From: Aquanectria penicillioides
Taxonomy: Eukaryota; Ascomycota; Sordariomycetes; Hypocreales; Nectriaceae
Assembly: GCA_003415625.1 (NCBI GenBank)
Contig: PYIU01000009.1
Coordinates: 3,038,001 to 3,102,000 of the forward strand
Reading direction: 5' to 3'
DNA: 64,000 nucleotides
The notes beneath the pieces were generated by a model. That model ran no database searches. It saw nothing but the letters and a program-made list of their open reading frames with translations, and was not told the DNA's origin. This document shows, piece by piece, positions 11,942 through 22,171 of this stretch. Made by a program: the position numbers and the translations under genes. How positions within the stretch are numbered: position 1 is the first letter of the stretch; each line of letters begins with the position of its first letter.

Positions 11942-12530
11942 TTTGGTTTAATCAGAAGGCGCTATCTTGACTTGGCAGGTGGTTCTGAGAGATGGCCTAT
12001 GGTTGAATTGATTTCTGTTTTCCTAAGCTAACGATATATATTCTGTTTTTCTTCAGCCCTGCTCGACTGGTCCTCCTATCCACCGTGATGCCAAGAGACT
12101 CTCTCCACCGGAACACTTATTCACGGTGTGATCCCCCGCCGGGCCTCCCACCGGTAGGATGTCGAAGTGGAACCCTCAACTATCGAGGTAGTATGGAGGG
12201 AAATGAAGACATTGATAGAGATGTTTCATTGGCACGCATCGGGACACTCCCCCTACAGGCTCCGCCCTACAGAGTTTAGGCCTAATGTCTATACTAGAAA
12301 AATGCCTATTTGGGTTGTTCTCAGACCACATTAGACCTCCTTCGAGCTTCAATTTGAAGCATGTGGTCTCTCTCTGCCGAATTAATGCGGGCCCTCACAG
12401 CACCGATCGGCTACCCCAGATGCGGGGGTGCGGAGAGACCATATCAACCTGACCACCAAGAACCGAAGTGATTGTACGATACTCGCATCCGCTTCATCGG
12501 AAACAACCTTATCGGGCTTTAACCGAAATT
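11942..12530. other. Intergenic region between divergent genes
   Basis: Contains the promoters of the GH39-like gene (minus) and of the dehydrogenase (plus). A TATATATT-like stretch near 12033-12042 lies about 95 bases upstream of the GH39-like ATG. Several CCG/CGG-rich words occur near 12130-12170. No coding sequence. Confidence 0.45.
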
Positions 12531-13511
12531 ATGGCTTCCTCTGGCTCCTCCTCTCCCTCGTCTCCTCCGAGATGCAATGTCGCCCTAATAGGCCTCGGCT
12601 CCATCGGAATATCATTTGCAGCTCTCCACCTCCGCTTCGGAACCGGAACCGTCACCGTCTTCGACACACGGCCTGATTTACGCCAGCACATCGAGTCAGT
12701 GCTCCCAGGATATCTTGGCAAGGACGCTGAGGCACCAAAGCTCTCCGATCTCCAGGCCCGGGGGCGACTCGTCATCTCCACGTCGGTAGCCGAGGCTTGC
12801 GCCAACGCTGACATTGTCCAAGAGCAGGGGCCTGAGAAGCTCGTCTTCAAACGCAACATCTGGGCCCAGATCGAGCAGAGTGCCCCAAAGGCGGCCCATT
12901 TCTGGAGTTCAACTTCCGGTATAGCCGCTTCCATCCAGAACGAAGAAATGGATGATCGTTCTCGGCTCCTAGTCGTTCATCCGTTCAATCCGCCTCATAT
13001 CATGCCCTTGATTGAGATCGTGCCCTCTCCGCAAACAGCCCCCGCCGAAGTTGACTTTGCACGCGACTATTTTCAGCAGCTCAAGTCGGGCCATCGCCCC
13101 GTCGTGATCAAGAAGGAGCTTCCTGGCTTTGTCGGTAATCGCCTGGCGTTTACTTTGTTCAAGGAAGCAGTCTATTTGGTGAAGAATGATGTGGTGAGTG
13201 TTGAAGACCTCGACACTGTAATGGAAGCGAGTCTTGGTCCACGCTTTGCCGTCCAAGGCCCTTTCAAAGCGTACCACATGGGTGGCGGTACGGCCGGGAT
13301 ACGAGCCTTCCTAAACAACCTAAACACCACGATTCAAGAAGTCTGGGACAGTAGTGAGGATATCAAATTTGGAGAAGGGGGTGATGAAAGCGACTGGGAA
13401 GAAAAAGTTATCAGGCAAACTGAAAGTGCCTATGGAATGCCCACTCCTGCTCAGTTCACAATGAGAGACAAACAGCTGCGAGAGGTTCTTGATACTCAAC
13501 AACACAAATAG
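12531..13511 (+). CDS. 3-hydroxyacyl-CoA dehydrogenase family protein (lambda-crystallin/carnitine-dehydrogenase-like)
   Basis: Single-exon 326-residue NAD-dependent L-3-hydroxyacyl dehydrogenase fold. The Rossmann motif VALIGLGSIGISFA sits near residues 16-30. The central region has SSTSGI and VVHPFNPPHIMPLIEIV, the hydroxyacyl-CoA dehydrogenase active-site segment with the conserved His, and ELPGFVGNRLAF marks the start of the C-terminal helical domain. The size (about 320) and single domain fit the CRYL1 (L-gulonate 3-dehydrogenase) and L-carnitine dehydrogenase group rather than the larger fatty-acid oxidation enzymes. The ATG at 12531 was chosen because upstream in-frame sequence has only a GTG. 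Substrate is not determinable. Confidence 0.8.
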   Translation: MASSGSSSPSSPPRCNVALIGLGSIGISFAALHLRFGTGTVTVFDTRPDLRQHIESVLPGYLGKDAEAPKLSDLQARGRLVISTSVAEACANADIVQEQGPEKLVFKRNIWAQIEQSAPKAAHFWSSTSGIAASIQNEEMDDRSRLLVVHPFNPPHIMPLIEIVPSPQTAPAEVDFARDYFQQLKSGHRPVVIKKELPGFVGNRLAFTLFKEAVYLVKNDVVSVEDLDTVMEASLGPRFAVQGPFKAYHMGGGTAGIRAFLNNLNTTIQEVWDSSEDIKFGEGGDESDWEEKVIRQTESAYGMPTPAQFTMRDKQLREVLDTQQHK

Positions 13512-14205
13512 ATGTAGTTCCAAAGGCAATTCCGTAGATGGATGCTGAAATCCAATAGGCATGGTGCAGCACACATATTACAGGTCATAAAAGGCAATTG
13601 AGCCTCAACTTCTGATGCCTCTACTCGTCATCAACTGCAGGGCCACATCCCCGACTGAGGACAGGCCCCACTTCCAAGCAGCCTATTGAGGACATCGAGA
13701 AAGTACAACAAAAGAATTACGGTCTTTAATTATACTACCAAGGGTTTCAGTGATTGGTAGAATCTAGGGTGCCATTGGATGCCCTATCCTACTAGCAGTG
13801 AAAGAAGCGTCGATTACTCTATTCACCAAGCCCCTACATCAGTTGCAACGAATATGCCCCCCTTCCACCCCACAACCATGCCAGATGAATTAAATCGACT
13901 TCAGACCCAATCATTATAGTTAAAATCAGATATTTAAAAGTGCTAGGGGGAGCATGAGCAGCTCTCTACGGTCCCGTTGGGAATGATGATTGAGGACGGT
14001 TGTAGCTGCGCTGAACACATAAGACCTCACTTGGCGCGATAATTTTCAATACAACCACTTTCCAATTTTATAGTATACTATCCCCATTTGATGTTACCCC
14101 TTGAAACCCAAAACCCAAACAAAAGGAAAGAATAGCCAATGCTATTGGGGGCAGCATCAGTCGTCCTGACTTAGCAGACCCGTTTCAACTCCATCTCGCA
14201 GTTGT
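13512..14205. other. Intergenic region
   Basis: Convergent 3' region between the dehydrogenase and the small-protein gene. AT-rich around 13900-14110. No supported feature. Confidence 0.5.
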
Positions 14206-14625
14206 CTAGTAAAGACCAACAGTGAGATCACCCTTGACTCGGGCAGTAAGATGGACCTCGGCCTCAAGGTCGAGCTTGATACCGACAAGGAGGGCGGCAG
14301 CCTTGTTCTTGCCCTCGTCGTCGGTGGCACCCTTCAAGAGCTGACCTAAAGGAAAGAAGTCAGTGGCTGCGGAAATACTGTAGAGTTGTCAAGAAGGGAC
14401 AGATACTTACCAGCGGGGCGGGAGAGGTCAGTGGAGGTGGGCAGAGGGACAACGAACTGGCGGTCGGTGCTACTCGATTGTCAGAATTGCTAGTCTTATA
14501 GGAGCCTGAAGGAGAGGAGAGAAGAGTATGTGATTGGAAAGGGGCCTGGTCGAGTCCACATTCCAATCCTCGAGGATAGATAGGTGGCGGGGGAAGAGGA
14601 GTTAGACTCACGTCTGGGCGTCCAT
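14206..14625 (-). CDS. Small 70-residue protein, three exons, function unknown
   Basis: Too short and too split for simple ORF finding. Exons: 14625-14612 (14 nt), 14469-14411 (59 nt), 14345-14206. Donors GTGAGT and GTAAGT and acceptors TAG are clean, and the spliced length is exactly 71 codons. The product starts MDAQTTDRQFVVPLP, continues with TSTDLSRPAGQLLKG, ATDDEGKNKAAALL and ends in an alternating beta-like tail, HLTARVKGDLTVGLY. No signal peptide or membrane helix; acidic/basic mixed and probably cytosolic. I recognise the style of a conserved fungal hypothetical protein but cannot name a function. Perfect frame preservation over three exons is the main support. Confidence 0.72.
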
Positions 14626-16685
14626 TTTGAAGGTTGGAAAGGGAGTTCAAAGGCTTGAAAAGCTGATGGTTGTTAAGTAGAAGAGTGAAGAGTATTGCAG
14701 TTGTTGTGAGTGCTGATGAGGATGAGAAGACTTGGATCTGTACGGGCACGACAGGTCCTTTTGTAGTGATTTCGAACAAGCGCAGTTTTCTTCTTCGAGG
14801 CAACTGTCGACGTGCCACCCGACTAGGCTCGGGTATTTTCGACGCGGCCGCCTCCACAAGTTCCGAGAAAAAGCACAGCCAACATTAAATGATGCGTTGT
14901 CCATTTCCGATACCCGCTGCACGATGGGAATGCAGGGGTGTCGGATAAGCGAGTGATGCGCGGCATTGCTTCTTGCGGTGGGGCATCCGGCCATGTGTCC
15001 GCAGATTGCAGAGCCAGCAGCTCTGAATAGCATCGCGTTGCGGTTGCTGTGCAGCTCCAGCCTGCTTAGTAACGGCAAATGGAGCCTTGTGAAACGCCAA
15101 CACACATTGCGACAGGAATGCGGGGTGCGGCATATTCGTGGGAGCTGCGTCTTCAAACATGACGTTGCGTTGCTGTGTTATTGATACTGCTCAATTGGAG
15201 TCGCGTTGTTATTATTGCTGCGACACCGAGGTCCATGACCTGGCTGGGGTGCATCTCAGGTCCTGGGCACGAATCATTACGCCAAAACTTGGAGGTTATC
15301 CGACTAAACCTCAGGCGGGATGCTGTCCTTGGAAAAGCAATTGACTTTCTTTTTCCCAGTCTCCGAGGCGAAATCAATTGCTTCTTAATTGATCAATTCC
15401 AATCATCTCCCGCCACAGCATTTATCGCCTCGCAAGGCCAACCCAGTCCTTGCATCTCCAGCGCCAATAATGTGTCTTTGGGATCAATCCGTGATTTATG
15501 GATATCCTATGGGGCCTTCACTTGTGGGTATGATGGCTTCGGAAGTTATGCTGTGTATACACAAGTGTGCTGAAGGTATAAAATGAGTGAATAAAATTTA
15601 AGGGGTAGTGTAATGGGCAACAAAGGCATCACCGAAAAGGGAAGGGAGAAAATGAGGAAATCATCAAGGGCAAACCAGAGAGAGATTATGTCCGAATCTA
15701 GGCTGGAAATTTTTTAGTGTCAATATTGCAGTTTTGTATACTTCACCCATGTCATATAGTAATGCAGTTAACTCAAGCTCTCGGGAATGGTCGATTTACC
15801 CCGCAACGAAGAGGTGCTAAGCACGCCAGCTCCCAGCAAGCCCAAATGGGCGCACTATGAATGGGCAACAGATTCTCAAGTAAGAGTATATTATCATAGT
15901 TAAACTTGCCTGATCGTCCGAGCAGGCTTCCTCCACATCGCCATTCGATGGTTGCTGAAGTCTGATGGTGAATTCAGATCAGTAGAACCCCCCTGATGGT
16001 GAATTCAGATCAGTAGAACCCCCCTGATGGTGCCAGCTATTGAGCGGATGGTTTTCTCCTTTCACGTACAGTTGGTGATTTCATATATGTCGACGGTGCT
16101 GGGTTGATTCTATTGATGACAAAGGTCAAAGAGGTTGGTGTGTGTAGGGTTAGCTCAGTGGAGAAAAATAGACTACAGTCTATAGTCCAAAGGTCTTGAC
16201 CAACACATAGGTCTTATAAAAGTGAAGTCTCATTGATAGCTCTTCGAATCATCATAAATATATCATAATTTAACTCTCCTCGTAGTCATAATTATACGGA
16301 CAAAATAAGGGTAAGTCATAGATCCAGCCTCAATAAAGCAGCAATCTTAAATGGTAATACTACGCAAAGTGTCTTGAGCTTCAGAAATACCCACACAATT
16401 TCCTTGTACAACGTATTGGCCAATGGTTAACTCTATCAGATCAGCACTCAAACTTTTGGTTCAAGCCACACTTCCACAAACCCTCCCTAACTAACAGCAA
16501 TTGATTGCCTGTCCGCTCTCAAGGTTCTTGACCTTGATAAACACCATATCTTTCGGAGAAACATCCCACGCTGTACTGAATACGTCTCCAACTATCTAGC
16601 ATACCGAGATGCAATAGATTTTTCTCTCTCGCCTTCGTCTCCCACCTCCCGGTACCAACCTCAGCTAACCCAACCGGTAACCAAA
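14626..16685. other. 2-kb intergenic region
   Basis: Promoter of the small-protein gene at the left and of the 2EXR gene at the right. AT-rich from about 15580. Contains the 31-bp tandem repeat listed separately. No coding frame with recognisable content. Confidence 0.45.
15962..16032. repeat. 31-bp tandem repeat, 2.3 copies
   Basis: Two identical 31-base units (15962-15992, 15993-16023) starting CTGATGGTGAATTCAG and ending in a C5 run, plus a partial third copy of 9 bases. Located in non-coding AT-rich DNA. Most likely a simple tandem duplication. Confidence 0.9.
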
Positions 16686-17747
16686 ATGAATATCCCAACA
16701 TTTCATTCGTTTCCGAAACTTCCTCTGGAACTGAGATGTTTCATCTGGGAAGCTGCGATTCGCCCAGCTGGTCCAGGTTACGTTGGCATACACAACTTCA
16801 CAATTGTTGATAGTGAAGAAGAGGAAGGTCTGAGCATGGAAGCTCCTACCAGCCTCACTTATCCTCCATTCCAGAAAGTTAAATGCTATCTTATCGCATT
16901 TTTACATCAAAAATCCAATGAAATAACCATCAAGGTCAATAATTCAGCCTATCTCTGGGATGCAGGCCTCTGGACCGCATGCAAGGAATCCCGCAGGATC
17001 ATCGGTGATCGATTGAACATGGCACATTGGAACAAAGAAACACAACTTCTAGTGAATGCATATAATATACAGGCTATGAATTCTTCATATGGCCCATTAG
17101 GTACGGATGACAACCACAAGGATTTGGCGACTATCATAACGGTTCCAGCGCTGCAAAGCAATTATAACCATGAGGAGTGGCAGTTCATGGTGCGCCCTTT
17201 TCGAGATGCTTTCAAACCGAACCCCAAGAGTCTGGAGCAATTATTTATCAAGGTACAGGAGACCATGTGGTTCTACGGATGGTTGGATTTGCTTGGTTAC
17301 TTGCCATTCTCGACAGCTCATGTTGGCGGTCCCTTCAAGAACCTCATCATTGAGTTTGATCCTAGGTGGAACTGCGATTTGCCTTGTGATCTCCACACCA
17401 TTCTCATTGAAGGTAGCCCCCGCAGTTATTTGGCTGGTATAGCCAAAGAAATCGCCCAAGGCCATATGGACTGTTTTGTTTGGTTGGTAGACCGAGGGGC
17501 TTCCAGTGGTGAGCATGAGGGACATGGTCGTAATCAACCACGAAAAGCGCCTCCCCAGATATTTTATGATTGTGACGAAGAGTTTATTGAAGTTGGCCTG
17601 GATGATGTTGATCGTCCAGAATCGGCGGCATACTTTCTCAATTGGCTAGGCTACGGCGAAGCAGCTGAGCGAAGGGAGCAAAATTATCTAACTCGCCCTG
17701 GTGACAGAATTCATAAACATCTCGGCATCCTTGGTCGCAAAACCTAG
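16686..17747 (+). CDS. 2EXR-domain protein
   Basis: Single-exon protein of 353 residues. The N-terminus carries the 2EXR signature FHSFPKLPLELRCFIWEAAI (residues 6-25): an F-x-x-F-P-x-L-P-x-E-L-R-x-x-I-W-E pattern. The rest matches the usual 2EXR layout, with LWTACKESRRII (residues about 93-104), FDPRWNCDLP and a C-terminal FLNWLGYG. No signal peptide or membrane segment. The family is greatly expanded in filamentous ascomycetes and has no established biochemical role. A CT-rich leader precedes the ATG. Confidence 0.85.
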   Translation: MNIPTFHSFPKLPLELRCFIWEAAIRPAGPGYVGIHNFTIVDSEEEEGLSMEAPTSLTYPPFQKVKCYLIAFLHQKSNEITIKVNNSAYLWDAGLWTACKESRRIIGDRLNMAHWNKETQLLVNAYNIQAMNSSYGPLGTDDNHKDLATIITVPALQSNYNHEEWQFMVRPFRDAFKPNPKSLEQLFIKVQETMWFYGWLDLLGYLPFSTAHVGGPFKNLIIEFDPRWNCDLPCDLHTILIEGSPRSYLAGIAKEIAQGHMDCFVWLVDRGASSGEHEGHGRNQPRKAPPQIFYDCDEEFIEVGLDDVDRPESAAYFLNWLGYGEAAERREQNYLTRPGDRIHKHLGILGRKT

Positions 17748-19876
17748 TGTTAGACTGTATGAAATCAAAGAGTCTAGATTACCAATGACATTGATCTCAT
17801 CAAGAATAGGACAAGTTAGATCAACTAAAGCCGACATACCGCTTGGAGATATGTATAAAATTGAACTAGACCTGAAAGAGTGATCTGATGCATAATTCAT
17901 CTTTCCAGTCTAGCAAGATACAAATAATCCTGAAATAGCCATGATTTTGACTAGCGTCAGGTTTTTAACGATCGCCTATGGGATCAACCCCAGGCTATGT
18001 GATCCTTGGCATTAGTATGAGTCGTGTTTTTACAGATGTTCCTTATGACTCTCATTATTTCAACCTATATTGATCAGGGTTTGAGACTGATATACCACGG
18101 GGAAGAGTGATATTACGAACATAATCAACACATTATATTCAAAACTTTCCTTCAGCAACTTAGCGTCCTTGTTCGCCAGAATGTTGGGTTTTATCATTGC
18201 CTTATAATCGCAGACACGCCGTTAAGTCATAAACCTCAATACACGAATGTACATAGTTGTCAATTCCTGACTGCATAATTCCCAAACGACCACCTCTTAA
18301 ATGAAAGATAGACCTCGAGCCGAGATACCTGTGCTTCTTAGGCTCAGTGTAAGTGGGACTTTGGACACAACAAGTATGATCAAGAAGTATTTTTTTTTGG
18401 ACAGAAAAGAGTTTTGGAATAGCCTCCATTTCAAATCCAAGGATGATGAATCTGAGAGAAATAATACTGGCTGGTGTGGTTGCTGACAATGTCATACAAG
18501 AGGCTTGGTTGAGGCTTGCGAAATTACAGGATCACATACCTCCCATGAATATTTTAGTGAACCTAGATACAAATGTCAGATCATAGGCGATTTAGGCACT
18601 CGTTTCACTGCGGCAGCCTGATGGTAGCCATGTGGTGTTTTGAAGATTATAATTGGCTCGTGGTCATTGATAGCCTTGCACCATTGAAGAGTAGGTGACT
18701 TTGTTTAGGAGGGTAGATGAAAATATAAATCTTCGTTGTGACTTGCAACGCTGCCATGGACATAGTTCATTCAGCGCTTCGGGGAGCGCAGCGGTCAGCG
18801 CCAGACCTCCCCCTAGGTTAAGAGGCAGGGAGAGTTGTATTTATCCCAATATTGTAACACATCACATTAGCCATCTGATCTCTTTGAAAGGATGGGGTTC
18901 CTTCACTGAGCCAAAATACGAGTCGAGGTGAGCCAGTCACCATCAAAAAAGAAATCTACAGACAACCTCTGGTTGGCCCATACCGTTTGTCGCAGACATT
19001 ACGTCCGTACCAGTATCGATTTAAAATATATATATATATATATACTAATATAGGATATATAAGGCCTATGTAAAACACTTGCAAACAGATCATCTCTCTC
19101 AAATCCCTCTTACAAGGTCGAGATTTACAGCTGACCCTCAGAGCTGGATTTTTGGATACTCGTTTTTTAGATACCATTCACGAAGGACGCGTCATCTAAA
19201 ATTAGTTTTTAAGCATTCACATAGCCTTAAAATCAGCCCGTGCCACAGAAAGACAGGGGTACTAGGGAAATGGCAGGACAACACCGCTACCGACGTGCGC
19301 ATGCTGCAAAGTTCGTACGTTTTCACCCCAGCTCTGTTGGCTCACACAGGAAATACAGCCCCAAACGATTAGTGCCAACAGAAGATCAGCATTTTTCCCA
19401 GGGGTGTTCGTTTAACCGCCATCCCTAGCGTAACATCATGCAGGCATCCGTCCCACTCATCACGAGAAGAACCCTGGGTTCGACTTCCCGTTGGGTTCCA
19501 AAGCAACACCCTGGGGCATATGAAACTGCAGCCGGCTCTAAGCCTCGAATCAGCCGTCTGGATTCCACTAGATGCTGAAAAGCAGCGGATTGAACACAAC
19601 TGTTGGTCCTGGAAAGGGTACAACCACTAAGCCCTAAAGCTGGTTTCGATTGCGTCTTCGTGCATGGGTCCCCCCACCAAAGAAGATGGGCTGAAAAACC
19701 ATGTGTTGGCAAGGCCTGGTCGAGCAAGCTACATATAACTGAGGGTACCGGCCTATTGAAGCTATCTATGATTGTTCCTCTCTTCCACACGTCGTCTCTC
19801 GTCGCGTTGCACGAGCAAGGGGGCTTCACCACCCGGCCGATTGCCGTCAACCTTCCATCGGTGTCAGAAACCCGCC
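17748..19876. other. 2.1-kb intergenic, AT-rich
   Basis: No supported gene. AT-rich from 17750 to about 19080, with a (TA)n microsatellite at about 19026-19044. The segment 18770-18830 is abruptly GC-rich (GGGGAGCGCAGCGG). The last part should contain the promoter of the membrane-protein gene starting at 19877. Confidence 0.45.
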
Positions 19877-20754
19877 ATGCATTATCCATCCTCCATTCTG
19901 TTCGCAATAGGTGTTTTGGCCGGCAGTGCTCTCGCTGAGAGTTCCTTTTCCCAGCCTCCAGCCAGTGGCCCCGCTGGAAACTACCAAGATAATCCGATCT
20001 ACACCGTAGGTTCAAAGGTAGACTTCCAATGGAGCTCAAACCTTACAACTATGGCTCTCGCAATCAACCAGGAATATCCAAAGGAAAATTCGGATCTCAT
20101 TATTTTCGATTGGCTCCTTAGTAAGTAGTGTTCTGGATTCCAAAAGCACACAGCTTAACCAAGGTCCAAGACAATTCGAGATCCACAAGCCTCATCTGGA
20201 CGGCATCCCTCGATGGATGGAATACCAACGTCTCCAAAGGTTGGGACTGCGTTTTCTATCTAGAGATCACTGAACCTGGAAACGAAACTGTCGATGCCAC
20301 TTCACACTACTTCAACGTGAGCGTGCCAGACACAACTACAACGGCCGACACAGCATCGGCTACCAATACCAAATCTACCAAATCCACAAGTTCGGCGAGT
20401 TCCCATACAACGTCAACATCGCAACCAGAACAAGCCTCCAGCGGGCTATCTACAGGCGCTGTTGCAGGCATCGCGGTTGGGGCGACAATAGCTGGAATCG
20501 CCGTGCTTGGTGGAATTGGATTCTTCGCTTGGAGACGGTACAGAAAAGGGGATTCGAGTGGTAATTACGCTCAAGGTCAACAAAACCCGCCATTGGAGGA
20601 AAACACGCCACACGGGTCAGGAGAGGGCTGGATTAAGCCCCCACTGAGCCCTTCTCCAAACCCGACCGAGCTGCATGGAGCACAGGTGAATCAACAAGCT
20701 CCCATGTACGAGGCACCCGCGAATCAACGCGCCCCCGTGTATGAAGCTCCTTGA
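19877..20754 (+). CDS. Single-pass membrane protein, Ser/Thr-rich, function unknown
   Basis: 275 residues, exons 19877-20120 and 20171-20754 (donor GTAAGT, branch CTTAAC, acceptor CAAG with split AAC codon). The signal peptide is MHYPSSILFAIGVLAGSALA. An extracellular domain with several NxT/NxS sequons (SNLTT, NVSK, NETV, NVSV) follows, then a Ser/Thr-rich stalk (about residues 150-185). One membrane helix, TGAVAGIAVGATIAGIAVL, precedes WRRYRK and a cytoplasmic tail ending in two copies of NQxAPxYEAP. This type I topology is common among fungal cell-wall sensors and related surface proteins, but the ligand and role are unknown. Confidence 0.78.
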
Positions 20755-21532
20755 TAGTAGGACAGAAATGGGCAATTATGATCAGTGTGGCTGGATTAGA
20801 TGATACCATGGAAGAGAGTAGATTAGGTTTAGCATGTTTTATGCGTGTATAGAAACAACAGCAGGTGACGAGATTACGTATTAGCTAATAGTCAGTGTCA
20901 TGTGAGGCGTTTGGTGGCAAATAACAAAATCCAAGTTGATGCAGACAGCTCTCTTTCTTCATTTCCTCCCACCTAGCTCTTCCCTCCGAGTGCTGTGACT
21001 AGGGACTAAATGTTTACAACAAGCCAAACAATCAATTAGACTGCAACCCAGATGCTTGACAGCTCAGGTCGACAAAGCCAGTTATCCTTCATATGTGAAA
21101 GATTGAGATGCCTGGTCTTTTCCATTTCCTGACGGCCAACAGCCCAGCCTAGGGATGTCGGCTACGGGTTACAAGGGCCCCTGGATTCAGTTGCATGACA
21201 GTGTTGGCTCTTCTTTGCCCAAATCAGTAACAGCCGAAATGCACTGCCACGATGCGTTTAGATCTAACCACCCACTCCCTGCAGCGCTCTCCCCCATGTC
21301 CCTGGTCCTGATACCGAGGCAATGTCGAAAACCGTTGATGATGTGGAGAGTAAAGAAATGCCGTAAGCTAGCGCATCTCCTTGGTCAGAGATGAAATATT
21401 TGATCGTTTGGGAAGAGAGCCTACATAAGCAAATGAAAGGTAAATATCAGGCCAACATGTGTGGATGGTGGTAGTGAGCCGAGGTCGAAGCATGGACCGT
21501 TTTCATGTATGAGGCACAGTATCGATTCCCAG
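20755..21532. other. Intergenic region
   Basis: 3' flank of the membrane-protein gene up to the MULE-like element. No supported feature except the left target-site copy ATTCCCAG at 21525-21532. Confidence 0.45.
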
Positions 21533-22081
21533 GGGGACCCATACGTGCACAGCTAGCTGTTCAAATAAGATCCGTTACTAAGTCGGATGTATGTGCGGTA
21601 AATATCTCACTTTTCTATTAGAATAACATTAATTTAAATGGCCTAAAAGTAATGATACTGTATTGAATGCACCTATTCTATGTGTTATTATATCATCACT
21701 ACGGTCGCAACTGAAGATAACCCCAGTTCTTCCACTTGTGGTCTTCCAGGAGTTTTTAATCACAAAGGCATAGCCTCGTGGGGCTGCCTAAGCATTGATT
21801 GCTGTACGAAGTTCCTCCCGTGAGGTATATTGGCCTTTAGGTGGAAGTACGTCATTAGGGAAGCAAGAGGGAATGCCAATTTCACTCATGATAGTAGAAT
21901 AAAGGTTCGGAAACTGGAATTGAGAGTCTATGATGCTATTGATCGTTGGAATTGGCGTAGAAAAGTGATATTTACCGCACACACACATCCGACTTAGTAA
22001 CGGATCTTATTTGCACAGCTAGCCGTGCGAGATATCACGTGATCTTATTCACACAGCTAGCTGTGCACGTATGGGTCCCCA
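21533..22081. mobile_element. Short Mutator-like (MULE) element with long terminal inverted repeats
   Basis: 549-bp element. The left arm (21533 to about 21617) is inverted relative to the right arm (about 21959-22080): GGGGACCCATACG, CACAGCTAGCTGT, AATAAGATCCGTTACTAAG and GCGGTAAATAT recur in reverse. The right arm has an extra ~37-base internal duplication (AGCTAGC-flanked). An 8-base direct repeat ATTCCCAG flanks it (21525-21532, 22082-22089). Inside, the minus strand encodes a fragment reading LPPKGQYTSREELRTAINA, an in-frame TAG, then AAPRGYAFVIKNSW and SGRTGVIFSCD, resembling the N-terminal FAR1-like region of fungal MULE transposases. The stop replaces an expected Trp codon (TGG to TAG). 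It is probably a non-autonomous internal-deletion derivative. Confidence 0.7.
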
Positions 22082-22171
22082 ATTCCCAGTGTCATATTAA
22101 GTCATGATTCAATATCGTTAAAAGAGACTACTGTCTTCAAGGCTATGCAAAAAAATCTTTCCGCTATCATA

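Noticed and set aside
19425..20039. Minus-strand open frame of 204 codons
   Set aside because: Antisense to the membrane-protein gene and its leader, no domain, and the plus-strand gene with signal peptide explains the region.
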